DNA of 52,377 nucleotides, from contig NZ_POIZ01000020.1 of the NCBI RefSeq assembly GCF_002960425.1, positions 1-52,377 on the forward strand, written 5' to 3'. Every line of letters begins with the position of its first letter. Position 1 is the stretch's first letter. Shown here piece after piece: positions 27,205 through 35,145 of the stretch. The position numbers were made by a program, and so were the translations under genes. Source of the DNA: Streptococcus suis (GTDB lineage: Bacteria > Bacillota > Bacilli > Lactobacillales > Streptococcaceae). The notes under the pieces are model-generated. The model did no database searches, was not told the DNA's origin, and saw only the letters and a program-made list of their open reading frames with translations.

Positions 27205-28309
27205 TATTTTGACGATGCATAGAGTAGAAAATTATGGTTCTTTCTTGCAATCTTACGGGTTAAAAAAATTATTGTCAGAAAAGAAAGCAGAAGTTTCTTT
27301 TCTAGATATTGAGCAAGGGGAGCAACTCCCAGATAGTTTACTAAAAAGTACATTGCATGAGTATAGTAGCAATAAGAAGCTTGATAAGTATATTTTTAAT
27401 AATGTTATTTCCAAAATAAAAGAACCACTATTGACTAAAATGTATAAAGAATATTGGAAAAAATATCTTGGTTTTGATGAAAGTTATCAAACAACACCAA
27501 CAGCAGATAATGTTATTATTGGGAGTGATGAGGTATTTAATTGCTTGCAAAAATCTCCTTGGGGATATTCAAACCAAATCTTTGGCAATATACCAGTAAG
27601 TAATGTTGCCACCTATGCTGCTTCCTGTGGATTTACTAACTATGCTGATTTAAGTGATGAGTTGAGACGTGATATAAATATTGGTTTAGAGAAACTTTCA
27701 TCAATTTCAGTACGTGATAACAATACCTTAGAATTTGTAAAGTCATTTGGATTTGAGTCAGAACAAATCACACAGTCTTTAGATCCTGTTTTGATTGCTA
27801 ATTTTGATGAAGAAATAAACTTACCGGAGAATCAGATTAATTATAAAAAAGATTATTTGGTCGTATATGCGTATAAAAATCGTATTCATAAGAAAGAGGA
27901 AATTGAAAAAATAAAATCATTAGCGCGTAAATATAATCTTAAAATAATTGCCTTAGGTGGGTACCAAAAGTGGGCCGATGATTTCTGGATTCTTAACCCA
28001 TTTCAACTGTTAAATGCTTTTAAAAACTCTAAATTTATTATTACAGATACGTTCCATGGTAGCATCTTTTCAATTAAATATAATTTAAAATATGCTACCA
28101 TATTAAGAGACAGTAACAAGAATAAGTTAATAGATCTGTTTAAACGACTATCTCAAGAAGAACATCTAGTTTCAGATTTGCAAGATTTAGAAACAATTTT
28201 TTTAAATGATTTAGATTTTTCAAAGACAAATAGCATTATTGATAGATCTCAGAAAGAAAGTGACGAGTATTTATCAAGATTTTTAAACAGGGAGTTTTTT
28301 AATGAGTAG
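27194..28309 (+). CDS. Polysaccharide pyruvyl transferase family protein
   Basis: A 371-residue member of the WcaK/CsaB pyruvyl transferase family. It opens with VNILTMHRVENYGSFLQSYGLKKLL and has NVIIGSDEVFN, ATYAASCGF, SSISVRDNNTLEFVKSFGF, the nucleotide-site SLDPVLIANF and the late ITDTFHGSIFSIKYNLKY with its conserved histidine. Such enzymes add ketal pyruvate from PEP to sugars, making the polymer acidic. Some family members have other transfer roles, so the reaction is inferred. It overlaps wzy and wzx by a few bases, so translation is coupled. Confidence 0.85.
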   Translation: MKVNILTMHRVENYGSFLQSYGLKKLLSEKKAEVSFLDIEQGEQLPDSLLKSTLHEYSSNKKLDKYIFNNVISKIKEPLLTKMYKEYWKKYLGFDESYQTTPTADNVIIGSDEVFNCLQKSPWGYSNQIFGNIPVSNVATYAASCGFTNYADLSDELRRDINIGLEKLSSISVRDNNTLEFVKSFGFESEQITQSLDPVLIANFDEEINLPENQINYKKDYLVVYAYKNRIHKKEEIEKIKSLARKYNLKIIALGGYQKWADDFWILNPFQLLNAFKNSKFIITDTFHGSIFSIKYNLKYATILRDSNKNKLIDLFKRLSQEEHLVSDLQDLETIFLNDLDFSKTNSIIDRSQKESDEYLSRFLNREFFNE

Positions 28310-29699
28310 GGCAAAGTATTTGCTAAAGAATACAGCAATTTTTGCTATTGGAACATTTTCGACAAAAATAATTTCGTTTTTGTTGGTACCAATGTATACC
28401 TTTGTATTAACTCCTAGTCAATACGGAATTCTAGACTTAATTTTCCTATATATTACTATCTTATCGCCCTTCGTTATGCTTAATTTAGGTGATTCGATTT
28501 TGAGATTTTCGATGGATAAGGATAGTAATAGAAATAGTATTTTATCAATTAGTTTGGTTACGTTCTTTTGTGGAGCAATAATATCTTTCTTTTTGCTACC
28601 GCTATTTCACTTCTCTTCAAAATTTCATGAATACTCATTATTAATTATCATATATTTGATTATGTATTCAGGTAACATCCTTTTTACATCGTATTTGAGG
28701 GGAGCTGAGCTTCTTACGGAGTATACAATATGTAATATAGTCGGTTCTTTAATGACTGCACTTTTAAATATTTTATTTTTAGTACAGTTTAAATGGGGAA
28801 TTAGAGGTTACTTATTGGCATATATCTTTTCATATACTATTACAAATCTATTAGCTGTTATCCTTGGGAAACAGTTTAGTGTAATAAAAAAATTTAACTT
28901 TGATAAAGAATTATTTTCGAAAATGTTTAGGTATTCTATTGCATTAGTACCTAACTCTTTATTATGGTGGGTCATTAATTCATCAGACAGGTTAATGGTT
29001 GCTGGAATTACTGGACTAACTGCGGCTGGAATTTATGGAGTCTCTTACAAAATTCCCTCAATGCTCTCTGTGTTCAGTAATATCTTTTTTCAAGCTTGGG
29101 GATATTCTGCTGTGAAGGAAATGAGTAGTGAAGATAATTTAAAATATAATAACCAAGTACTACTTAGATTAGTTTCATTTTTGGGATTAGTAACAGGATT
29201 TTTACTATTAATTATTAAGCCACTTGTTTCTAATATCTTTCAGTCTGATTATTTTATTTCTTGGCAACCAAGCGCTTATTTAATTTCTAGTTTTTATTTT
29301 TTATCGATATCGACTTTTGTAGCAACACCATATTTTACATATAAAAATAGCGTTGGTAGTATGCTCTCAGCGACAGTTGGAGCAATTGTCAATCTAATAT
29401 TAAATTTTGTTTTTATTCCACTATACGGAATGAATGGTGCAGCATTAGCAACATTAGTTAGTTATATAGTGGTTCTTCTATATAGAATATTTGATACACG
29501 TAAGTATTTGAAATTAGATATTTGTAATAGAAAGATTATTTTGATTTCTGCTATTGTGGTTATTATGATGATAACAGTTCTTACGTCAGATAAATACTAT
29601 GATTTGTTTCTTTTATTGGAATTTATTATATTAGTTTTAATTAATAAAAATTTCATACAAGATATATTTTTAAACTTATTAAAAGTGAGGAAGAAATGA
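28302..29699 (+). CDS. wzx: Capsule repeat-unit flippase Wzx
   Basis: A 465-residue MATE/polysaccharide-transport-type membrane protein with about 12-14 predicted helices. The N-terminus (LKNTAIFAIGTFSTKIISFLLVPMYTFVLTPSQYG) is typical of Wzx flippases, as is NSSDRLMVAGITGLTAAGIYGVSYKIPS near the centre. It moves undecaprenyl-PP-linked repeat units across the membrane for Wzy. It overlaps both neighbours by several bases. Confidence 0.92.
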   Translation: MSRAKYLLKNTAIFAIGTFSTKIISFLLVPMYTFVLTPSQYGILDLIFLYITILSPFVMLNLGDSILRFSMDKDSNRNSILSISLVTFFCGAIISFFLLPLFHFSSKFHEYSLLIIIYLIMYSGNILFTSYLRGAELLTEYTICNIVGSLMTALLNILFLVQFKWGIRGYLLAYIFSYTITNLLAVILGKQFSVIKKFNFDKELFSKMFRYSIALVPNSLLWWVINSSDRLMVAGITGLTAAGIYGVSYKIPSMLSVFSNIFFQAWGYSAVKEMSSEDNLKYNNQVLLRLVSFLGLVTGFLLLIIKPLVSNIFQSDYFISWQPSAYLISSFYFLSISTFVATPYFTYKNSVGSMLSATVGAIVNLILNFVFIPLYGMNGAALATLVSYIVVLLYRIFDTRKYLKLDICNRKIILISAIVVIMMITVLTSDKYYDLFLLLEFIILVLINKNFIQDIFLNLLKVRKK

Positions 29700-30661
29700 G
29701 TAGACCGTTGATTTCAGTAATCATACCTGTATACAATGCAGAAAAATATTTACAAAGATGTATTGACTCATTACTTAGTCAGACTTATTCAAATATTGAA
29801 TTTATTTTCGTTGACGATTGCTCGACAGATAGGAGTCTAGAGATTTTAAAAAATAATGCCCATAGAGATAATAGAGTTAAGATAGTGGAACAGAATGAAA
29901 ATGGAGGGGCTTCAATATCTCGTAATGTTGGACTTTTTCTAGCTAAAGGAGAATTTATTGGATTTGTTGATAGTGATGATTTTGTGGAACCTACAATGTA
30001 TGAAAATTTGCTGAAGGCTATTCAAACAAATACTACTAAGCTTTCGTGTTGCGGAATTTATAGATATGATGAATTTAGTGGTAAGACTTGTAAAATTTTA
30101 ACACCTCAAAGTCCAACTGTTTTTTCAGCAAGTGAGGCATTAAAGAGTGTTTTTTTGCAAAAAGATATTGGTTATAGCGTATATAGCAAATTATTCCACA
30201 GGACATTATGGGAAGGAATATCATTTCCTACAGATGGATCTTTTGAAGATATTGCAGTACTTCCAGAAATTTTCTTTAAATCTATGACAGTTTCTCATAC
30301 GGGGACAACAGAGTACTATTATGTATCAAGAGAGGAAAGTGTAACGTCAAGCAAAATTGATGAGAGAAATTTGATAATTTATCCTAGGATACATGAGATT
30401 GAAAGAATTGTAAGATGGAAGTTTAACGATATATTCGAATCATTTCAATATATGAAGATTATTAATTATTCTAATCTATACATCAAAGCAATCACAGATG
30501 GAGTTCCAAGGCATTCGAATCTATATAAGTCAATAAGTAGTAATTACAATAAAGTCTTTAAATATATCCCCAAAAATAGATATTTAACTCTTAGAGATAA
30601 ATTAAGGTTATCTTTACTTAGATTAGGATTTTACCCCAACAGGAGAAAAAATGAAAAATAA
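29696..30661 (+). CDS. Glycosyltransferase family 2
   Basis: A 321-residue GT-A glycosyltransferase. Motifs: LISVIIPVYNAEKYLQRCIDSLLSQ, FVDDCSTDRSLEI, GGASISRNVGL and IGFVDSDDFVEPTMYENL (DXD-type). It has a more basic C-terminus ending RLGFYPNRRK. ATG overlaps the wzx stop (ATGA) and its end overlaps the next gene by 11 bp. Sugar specificity is unknown. It could be the galactofuranosyl- or another side-chain transferase, given the presence of glf, but nothing in the sequence proves it. Confidence 0.9.
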   Translation: MSRPLISVIIPVYNAEKYLQRCIDSLLSQTYSNIEFIFVDDCSTDRSLEILKNNAHRDNRVKIVEQNENGGASISRNVGLFLAKGEFIGFVDSDDFVEPTMYENLLKAIQTNTTKLSCCGIYRYDEFSGKTCKILTPQSPTVFSASEALKSVFLQKDIGYSVYSKLFHRTLWEGISFPTDGSFEDIAVLPEIFFKSMTVSHTGTTEYYYVSREESVTSSKIDERNLIIYPRIHEIERIVRWKFNDIFESFQYMKIINYSNLYIKAITDGVPRHSNLYKSISSNYNKVFKYIPKNRYLTLRDKLRLSLLRLGFYPNRRKNEK

Positions 30662-31643
30662 AATAAAAAAAATAATGCCACAGTCTGCTTATATTTTTTA
30701 CAGGAAATTGAAAAATTATTATTTAATTTCAAAAAGATACAATGATGATAAAAAAAATTATTTAAAATACTCTATACATTTTGATGAAAAAAATTCTTTC
30801 AATAACTTGAGAGGGCGTATTACTCTAGATTATCATAACTTAGAGAAAGGGCTAACTCATGTTGATGATATGCGTAAAGGATTTGGACAAAGCGCAATGT
30901 CAGATTTATTTAATGCATTGGACGAATATATTAAGAAGGGATTTCCGTTAAATGATAATAGATATTTGACTGCTGTGAGCGTTTTAAATAAATACGTTGA
31001 ACGACATAGAGAGGAAAATTATTCAATACCAGAAATTGAAGCCAAAGTTTCAACATATCCTTTGCCCAAAATTGTTGATTCTGGAACTTTTTTGTACGAA
31101 TATCAGGAATCTTCGCAAAAAAATTTCAAAAAACTATTAGAAACTCGTCACAGTATACGTGATTTTGGAAATATTGTTATTATGAAAGAAGATGTGATAG
31201 CTGCAATTGAATTAGCTAATCGAGCTCCATCGGCTTGTAATCGGCAACCTTGTAAGGTATATCTGGTAGAGGAACAAGAATTAATAAAAAAATTGCTGAG
31301 TATTCAAGGGGGGTTAAATGGTAATGCTAGTAATATTCAATTTTTACTATTGATTACATCAGATAAGGCTTTGTATCGATGGGATCATGAACGTAATCAA
31401 AATTTTATAGATGGTGGAATTTTTTCGGCAAGCTTACTTTATTCACTAGAGTCATCTAATATAGCAAATTGTCCATTGCACTGTGATTTGACAATTACGA
31501 GTGAGAAGAAAGTCAGAGATATTTTACAAATAAGTATTTCCGAAGATTTAATAAATTTTGTGGCAGTAGGTTCATTCCCTCAAAGTACACTTGTACCTAT
31601 GTCTAATAGAGACAGCCGAGTGGATTTGATTATTAATAAATAA
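30651..31643 (+). CDS. Nitroreductase-family protein of the capsule cluster
   Basis: A 330-residue protein. The C-terminal part (about 155-315) is an FMN-dependent nitroreductase fold: TRHSIRDFGN, ANRAPSACNRQPCKVYLV with the FMN-contacting SACNRQP and a late FVAVGSFP. The N-terminal 150 residues are a family-specific extension with DYHNLEKGLTH. Nitroreductase-like proteins recur beside pyruvyl transferase genes in polysaccharide clusters, but no reaction is established. It is the last intact gene of the operon and overlaps the GT2 gene by 11 bp. Confidence 0.82.
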   Translation: MKNKIKKIMPQSAYIFYRKLKNYYLISKRYNDDKKNYLKYSIHFDEKNSFNNLRGRITLDYHNLEKGLTHVDDMRKGFGQSAMSDLFNALDEYIKKGFPLNDNRYLTAVSVLNKYVERHREENYSIPEIEAKVSTYPLPKIVDSGTFLYEYQESSQKNFKKLLETRHSIRDFGNIVIMKEDVIAAIELANRAPSACNRQPCKVYLVEEQELIKKLLSIQGGLNGNASNIQFLLLITSDKALYRWDHERNQNFIDGGIFSASLLYSLESSNIANCPLHCDLTITSEKKVRDILQISISEDLINFVAVGSFPQSTLVPMSNRDSRVDLIINK

Positions 31644-31906
31644 ATTTTTTTATCATTGAAACATATTTCAATATACGCGTTATTGCACGACAAACACATC
31701 AAGAAAATTTTGTTTTTAGAATCCGATTTTTTTATAAAAAAGCAACTGTCCAATAACAAGTGACCTATCCAACTCCTCCCTCCTCAAGTATACAGTAATA
31801 AAAAATTTTTACAATTCGTGCATTTTGTTGAAAAAAACATCAAATTTGTTTTTGATTGTGGCATAATGAGTTTGTAAAAATTTTTTAGATTTAAGGAGAA
31901 GTCGTA
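31644..31906. other. Intergenic, end of the capsule operon
   Basis: AT-rich, with a small hairpin ATTGAAA / TTTCAAT just after the nitroreductase stop but no convincing terminator. The strong ribosome binding site AAGGAG at about 31893-31898 belongs to the broken small gene that follows. A CATAAT-like -10 lies near 31862. Confidence 0.5.
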
Positions 31907-32335
31907 ATGAAACGCATCAAAGATTTTTTGAAATCGTAAAAAAGCAAAGAGTTTGTAAGAAAATGTAGACTTTGTGCTGAAAAAGTTGTAGTGATGCTAT
32001 TGGCATTTGTATGTCATGTGGTTATTTTCTTATTTTTAATTGCACTAATAAATTGTTTGAATATACAATTGGTTCCGAAACATCAACAACTTGTACTAAT
32101 TTCGGGATTTATCTATTTTCTACTAAAATTTTGTTTAAAAATTGATAAATCCGTAGAAAATAGAGCGAATAATATTAAAAATACTTTTATTGAAACATTC
32201 GCGATTGCATATTTGTTTTTAGCATTTATCTTCAAAACTATGCTGCCGACTGAGCAAAATTTATATAATATTTTTGTACTTTGCTTTCTTTTGATAAACG
32301 CGATTGACCGTTTACATAAAATTTTAAGCTTTTAG
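31907..32335 (+). pseudogene. Small membrane protein gene with a stop at codon 11
   Basis: ATG 31907, preceded by AAGGAGAAGTCGTA, reads MKRIKDFLKS and then TAA (31937-31939). The same frame continues uninterrupted as KSKEFVRKCRLCAEKVVVMLL into a 114-codon stretch (GTG 31991 to 32335) with three hydrophobic helices. The whole would be about 142 codons. Either one base change made a pseudogene, the peptide restarts at GTG 31991 or ATG 31994 without a good ribosome binding site, or the stop is read through. No family was recognised. Confidence 0.7.
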
Positions 32336-32475
32336 TTTGAAGGACATTGATATTCGTCAAGAACTTATCTTCTATGAAGATTTTTCCAAATACTGAACCC
32401 TTGAAATGTTATTGGATATGAGATAAGGAAAAGACTACTATCATTTTACAAGGGAATACGTGTGCAGGTATATCC
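32336..32475. other. Short degenerate coding remnant
   Basis: A plus-strand frame around 32341-32394 reads KDIDIRQELIFYEDFSKY and then a stop, followed in shifted frames by a run like TLEMLLDM and further once-coding-looking sequence. It is too short to assign. It marks the right edge of the disturbed capsule segment. Confidence 0.4.
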
Positions 32476-32504
32476 AGAGAGGACCAAGAAGTCCTCTCTT
32501 TCTT
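32476..32504 (+). terminator. Terminator upstream of the rpn gene
   Basis: Stem AGAGAGGAC / GTCCTCTCT with a 6-nt loop, followed by TTCTTT. It probably insulates the rpn-glf unit from capsule transcription. Confidence 0.8.
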
Positions 32505-32569
32505 TATGTTTAATGTGCTCAAAAGGTTCTTTATTCTCGATTTGTCGTCTACTTGTGTACTATAAAAAT

Positions 32570-32615
32570 GGAAAAGTTTTGGCTATCATGCTATAATATA
32601 ACTAGAAACTTTTCC
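32570..32615. promoter_or_regulatory. rpn promoter inside an inverted repeat
   Basis: Perfect 10-bp arms GGAAAAGTTT (32570-32579) and AAACTTTTCC (32606-32615) enclose a TATAAT (32592-32597) with upstream TGC. The geometry fits a repressor operator around the -10 or a hairpin at the 5' end of the transcript. Confidence 0.6.
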
Positions 32616-32656
32616 GAATAAATAGATAGGGAGTATTTCTCGATTACTTTATTCGG
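32614..32656 (+). promoter_or_regulatory. Leader hairpin overlapping the rpn ribosome binding site
   Basis: The 9-bp arms CCGAATAAA and TTTATTCGG are perfect complements in the transcript leader. The right arm ends in the GG of the CGGAGGAGAG ribosome binding site, so folding could partly hide it. The left arm overlaps the end of the preceding inverted repeat, so the two structures may be mutually exclusive. Confidence 0.6.
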
Positions 32657-32666
32657 AGGAGAGTAG

Positions 32667-33599
32667 ATGACAAAACGCCGTCAGGCAGTCAGTCCTATGG
32701 CTGACATTATTGCAAAAAAGATTTTCAATGACCATGAAATCACCATTGATTTCATCAATACTTTTCTAGGGTTTCGCCCCAAGTCTGTTCAGATTTTGAA
32801 TGGAACCATTGCGGATGTGAAAAAAGAAAGGACTAGTCACTTTAGTACTACGGTGGATATTTTGGCTCGTATGGATGATGGAACACAAGTCATCATTGAG
32901 ATACAGGTTGCCTATCAAAATAGTTTTATCAAGCGCTTATGGACCTATTCCTGCCAACATTTGGTTAAGGACTTGCCCAATGTTCGTGACAAGGTCACGC
33001 AGACGCATGATATGTATGATAAAATTTCTCCGATATATTCGATTGCCTTAGTGGCCAGTAAGTATTTTGATGATGACCAGCCGATTCACAGTTTTGTACT
33101 GACTGAAAAAGATGGGGGTCAAGTCTTGGAATTGCCATTTGGCGAACATGAAGAATTGAGAAAACCATTTGAAATGGTCATTATTGAACTGAAAAAATTC
33201 CGCAAAGGTCAGCTAGAGAAAAATCAGCGCCAATGGATAGAATTTTTCGCCAACCGAGCATTTAGTCAATCTACATCAGATGTTATTGAAAAAGCAGAAC
33301 ACCTGCTGGATAGAAACACATGGACAGAGGAGGAAATTGAAATGGTAAATCAATGGTTACGCAATGCTTCCAACCACTTTGGCGAATTGGAAAGCTCCTA
33401 CATACGTGGTATACGGCGAGGTAAGGAGGAAGGCAGAGCAGAAGGTTTAGAAGAAGGCCTGGAGAAGGGTTTGGAGAAAGGTCGTATAGAGGTCGCCTAT
33501 CAAATGTTGCGTGAAGGTTTTTCGTATGAACTGATTGAAAAATTGACCGGTCTATCTTCAGATCAAATCAATCAACTGTCACAAAATCATCAGGTTTAA
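32667..33599 (+). CDS. rpn: Rpn-family PD-(D/E)XK nuclease (full-length RpnL type)
   Basis: A 310-residue Rpn/putative-transposase-like nuclease. The N-terminus is family-typical (VSPMADIIAKKIFNDHEITIDFINTFLG). The nuclease site is VDILARM...IIEIQV with Asp64, Glu78 and Gln80, a PD-(D/E)XK variant. The C-terminus has G-rich heptads EGLEEGLEKGLEKGR and a final small helical domain. Published work on enteric Rpn proteins shows the long form to be a toxic DNA endonuclease with antiphage activity, inhibited by a short C-terminal form made from an internal start. Here GAGGAGG at 33327-33333 precedes ATG 33342 (Met226) by 8 nt, an excellent internal start. GGAGGAGAG precedes the main start. Confidence 0.88.
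   Translation: MTKRRQAVSPMADIIAKKIFNDHEITIDFINTFLGFRPKSVQILNGTIADVKKERTSHFSTTVDILARMDDGTQVIIEIQVAYQNSFIKRLWTYSCQHLVKDLPNVRDKVTQTHDMYDKISPIYSIALVASKYFDDDQPIHSFVLTEKDGGQVLELPFGEHEELRKPFEMVIIELKKFRKGQLEKNQRQWIEFFANRAFSQSTSDVIEKAEHLLDRNTWTEEEIEMVNQWLRNASNHFGELESSYIRGIRRGKEEGRAEGLEEGLEKGLEKGRIEVAYQMLREGFSYELIEKLTGLSSDQINQLSQNHQV
33327..33344 (+). promoter_or_regulatory. Internal ribosome binding site and start for a short Rpn product
   Basis: GAGGAGG (33327-33333), an 8-nt spacer and ATG (33342-33344), in frame inside the rpn gene. Use of it gives an 85-residue C-terminal protein (residues 226-310). The match to the anti-Shine-Dalgarno sequence is as good as that of the main start. Confidence 0.7.
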
Positions 33600-33870
33600 G
33601 AGGAAATCGAAATGGTAGATCAATGGTTACGTAATGCTTCCAACCACTTTGGCGAATTGGAAAGCTCCTACATACGTGGTAGACGGCGAGGTAAGGAAGA
33701 GGGTAGAGCCGAAGGTTTAGAAGAAGGTTTAGAAGAAGGTTTGGAGAAAGGTCGTATAGATGTCGCCTATCAAATGTTGCGTGAAGGTTTTTCGTATGAA
33801 ATGATTGAAAAGTTGACCGGTCTATCTTCTGTACAAATCGATCAACTGTCACAAAATCAACAGGTTTAGG
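33331..33870 (+). repeat. Tandem 270-bp direct duplication of the rpn C-terminal segment
   Basis: Unit 1 is 33331-33600 and unit 2 is 33601-33870, abutting without a gap. Both begin AGGAAAT(T/C)GAAATGGTA and end CAGGTTTA(A/G)G, and both encode 85 codons in the same reading frame with 77 of 85 residues identical. The unit begins exactly in the internal ribosome binding site and ends at the stop codon. Confidence 0.93.
33612..33869 (+). CDS. Stand-alone Rpn C-terminal domain protein (RpnS-like)
   Basis: An 85-residue protein equal in length to the predicted internal product of the preceding nuclease gene, and differing from it at 8 positions (3, 24, 42, 50, 64, 74, 77, 83). It lacks the nuclease domain and consists of the heptad GLEEGLEEGLEKG region plus the terminal VAYQMLREGFSYEMIEKLTG helical domain. 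It has its own ribosome binding site AAGAGGA (33598-33604), 7 nt before ATG. By analogy with RpnS it may bind and inhibit the long nuclease, or its divergence may have changed partner choice. It could also be a passive duplication remnant, but the intact frame and ribosome binding site argue for function. Confidence 0.72.
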   Translation: MVDQWLRNASNHFGELESSYIRGRRRGKEEGRAEGLEEGLEEGLEKGRIDVAYQMLREGFSYEMIEKLTGLSSVQIDQLSQNQQV

Positions 33871-33887
33871 AGAAAAATACAAAATAT

Positions 33888-34997
33888 ATGAAACATTACG
33901 ACTATCTAGTTGTAGGTGCTGGTTTGTTTGGTGCAGTTTTTGCCCATGAAGCAGCTAAAAAAGGCAAAAAGGTCAAGGTGATTGAAAAACGCGACCACAT
34001 CGCAGGTAATATCTACACCAAAGAAGTAGAAGGCATCCAGGTTCATGAGTATGGTGCACACATTTTCCATACTTCTGAAAAGGAAATCTGGGACTATGTC
34101 AATCAATTTGCGGAATTCAACCGCTACACCAACACACCAGTTGCCAACTACAAGGGTGAGATTTACAATCTTCCATTCAACATGAATACCTTTAACAAGC
34201 TCTGGGGTGTGGTCACTCCCGCAGAAGCAGAAGCTAAAATTGCAGAGCAGCGTGCTGTGTTAGGTGGAAAAACACCTGAGAACTTGGAAGAGCAAGCTAT
34301 TTCCCTTGTAGGTACAGACATCTATGAAAAATTGATCAAGTCATATACTGAGAAGCAATGGGAAAAACCATGTACGGAACTTCCAGCCTTTATCATTCGT
34401 CGCCTGCCAGTGCGTTTGACTTATGACAACAACTATTTCAACGATACCTATCAAGGTATTCCAATCGGTGGTTACACACAGATTGTTGAAAAGATGTTGG
34501 CTCATGAAAATATCGATGTGGAGACAAACGTTGACTTCTTTGCCAATAAGGAAGAATACTTGGCAAGCTATCCAAAAGTTGTCTTTACAGGTATGATTGA
34601 TGAGTTCTTTGATTATGAACTGGGTGAATTAGAGTACCGTAGTCTCCGTTTTGAAACGGAAGTCTTGGATATGGAAAACTACCAAGGTAATGCGGTTGTT
34701 AACTACACTGATAGCGAAACACCTTATACTCGTATCATCGAACACAAGCATTTCGAATTTGGTACACAAGAAAAAACCATTATTACACGCGAGTATTCGA
34801 AGACTTGGAAACGTGGAGATGAGCCATACTATCCAGTCAACAATGACCGCAACAACAAACTCTATACTGCCTACAAACGTCTTGCAGAACAAGAAGAAAA
34901 TGTTATCTTCGGTGGTCGTCTCGGTCACTATCGCTATTACGATATGCACCAGGTTATCGGAGCTGCCTTGCAGTGTGTGAGAAATGAAGTGAAGTAG
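33888..34997 (+). CDS. glf: UDP-galactopyranose mutase
   Basis: A 369-residue flavoenzyme that converts UDP-galactopyranose to UDP-galactofuranose, the donor for Galf in the capsule. The FAD-binding N-terminus is VVGAGLFGAVFAHEAAKKG followed by IEKRDHIAGN. Typical Glf blocks YGAHIFHT, YTEKQWEKP, RLPVRLTYDNNYFNDTYQGIP and the late GGRLGHYRYYDMHQVI are present. It lies at the right end of the capsule region, 18 bp after the short rpn gene. AGGAG at 33868-33872 overlaps that gene's stop but is rather far from the ATG (15 nt). It has higher GC than the capsule genes to its left. Confidence 0.95.
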   Translation: MKHYDYLVVGAGLFGAVFAHEAAKKGKKVKVIEKRDHIAGNIYTKEVEGIQVHEYGAHIFHTSEKEIWDYVNQFAEFNRYTNTPVANYKGEIYNLPFNMNTFNKLWGVVTPAEAEAKIAEQRAVLGGKTPENLEEQAISLVGTDIYEKLIKSYTEKQWEKPCTELPAFIIRRLPVRLTYDNNYFNDTYQGIPIGGYTQIVEKMLAHENIDVETNVDFFANKEEYLASYPKVVFTGMIDEFFDYELGELEYRSLRFETEVLDMENYQGNAVVNYTDSETPYTRIIEHKHFEFGTQEKTIITREYSKTWKRGDEPYYPVNNDRNNKLYTAYKRLAEQEENVIFGGRLGHYRYYDMHQVIGAALQCVRNEVK

Positions 34998-35111
34998 TGG
35001 GATAGCTGGCAGGGTAGTATGCACTGGCTGATTTCTTATATAGTAAAGTGTACAGCCTGATATCGTCGATTTTTAAGTGATGCATCAATTGTTCATCACA
35101 CAAAGCAGATT

Positions 35112-35145
35112 AAAATCCCAAAGTGTAGGCTTTGGGATTTGTCTT
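35112..35145. terminator. Bidirectional terminator glf / marR
   Basis: Stem AAATCCCAAA / TTTGGGATTT with an 8-nt loop (GTGTAGGC) and a T-rich flank (GTCTTTATT) on the plus side, between convergent glf and the MarR-type gene. Confidence 0.8.

Noticed and set aside
31655..31672. ATTGAAA/TTTCAAT hairpin as the capsule operon terminator
   Set aside because: The stem is short and AT-only, with no T-run following.
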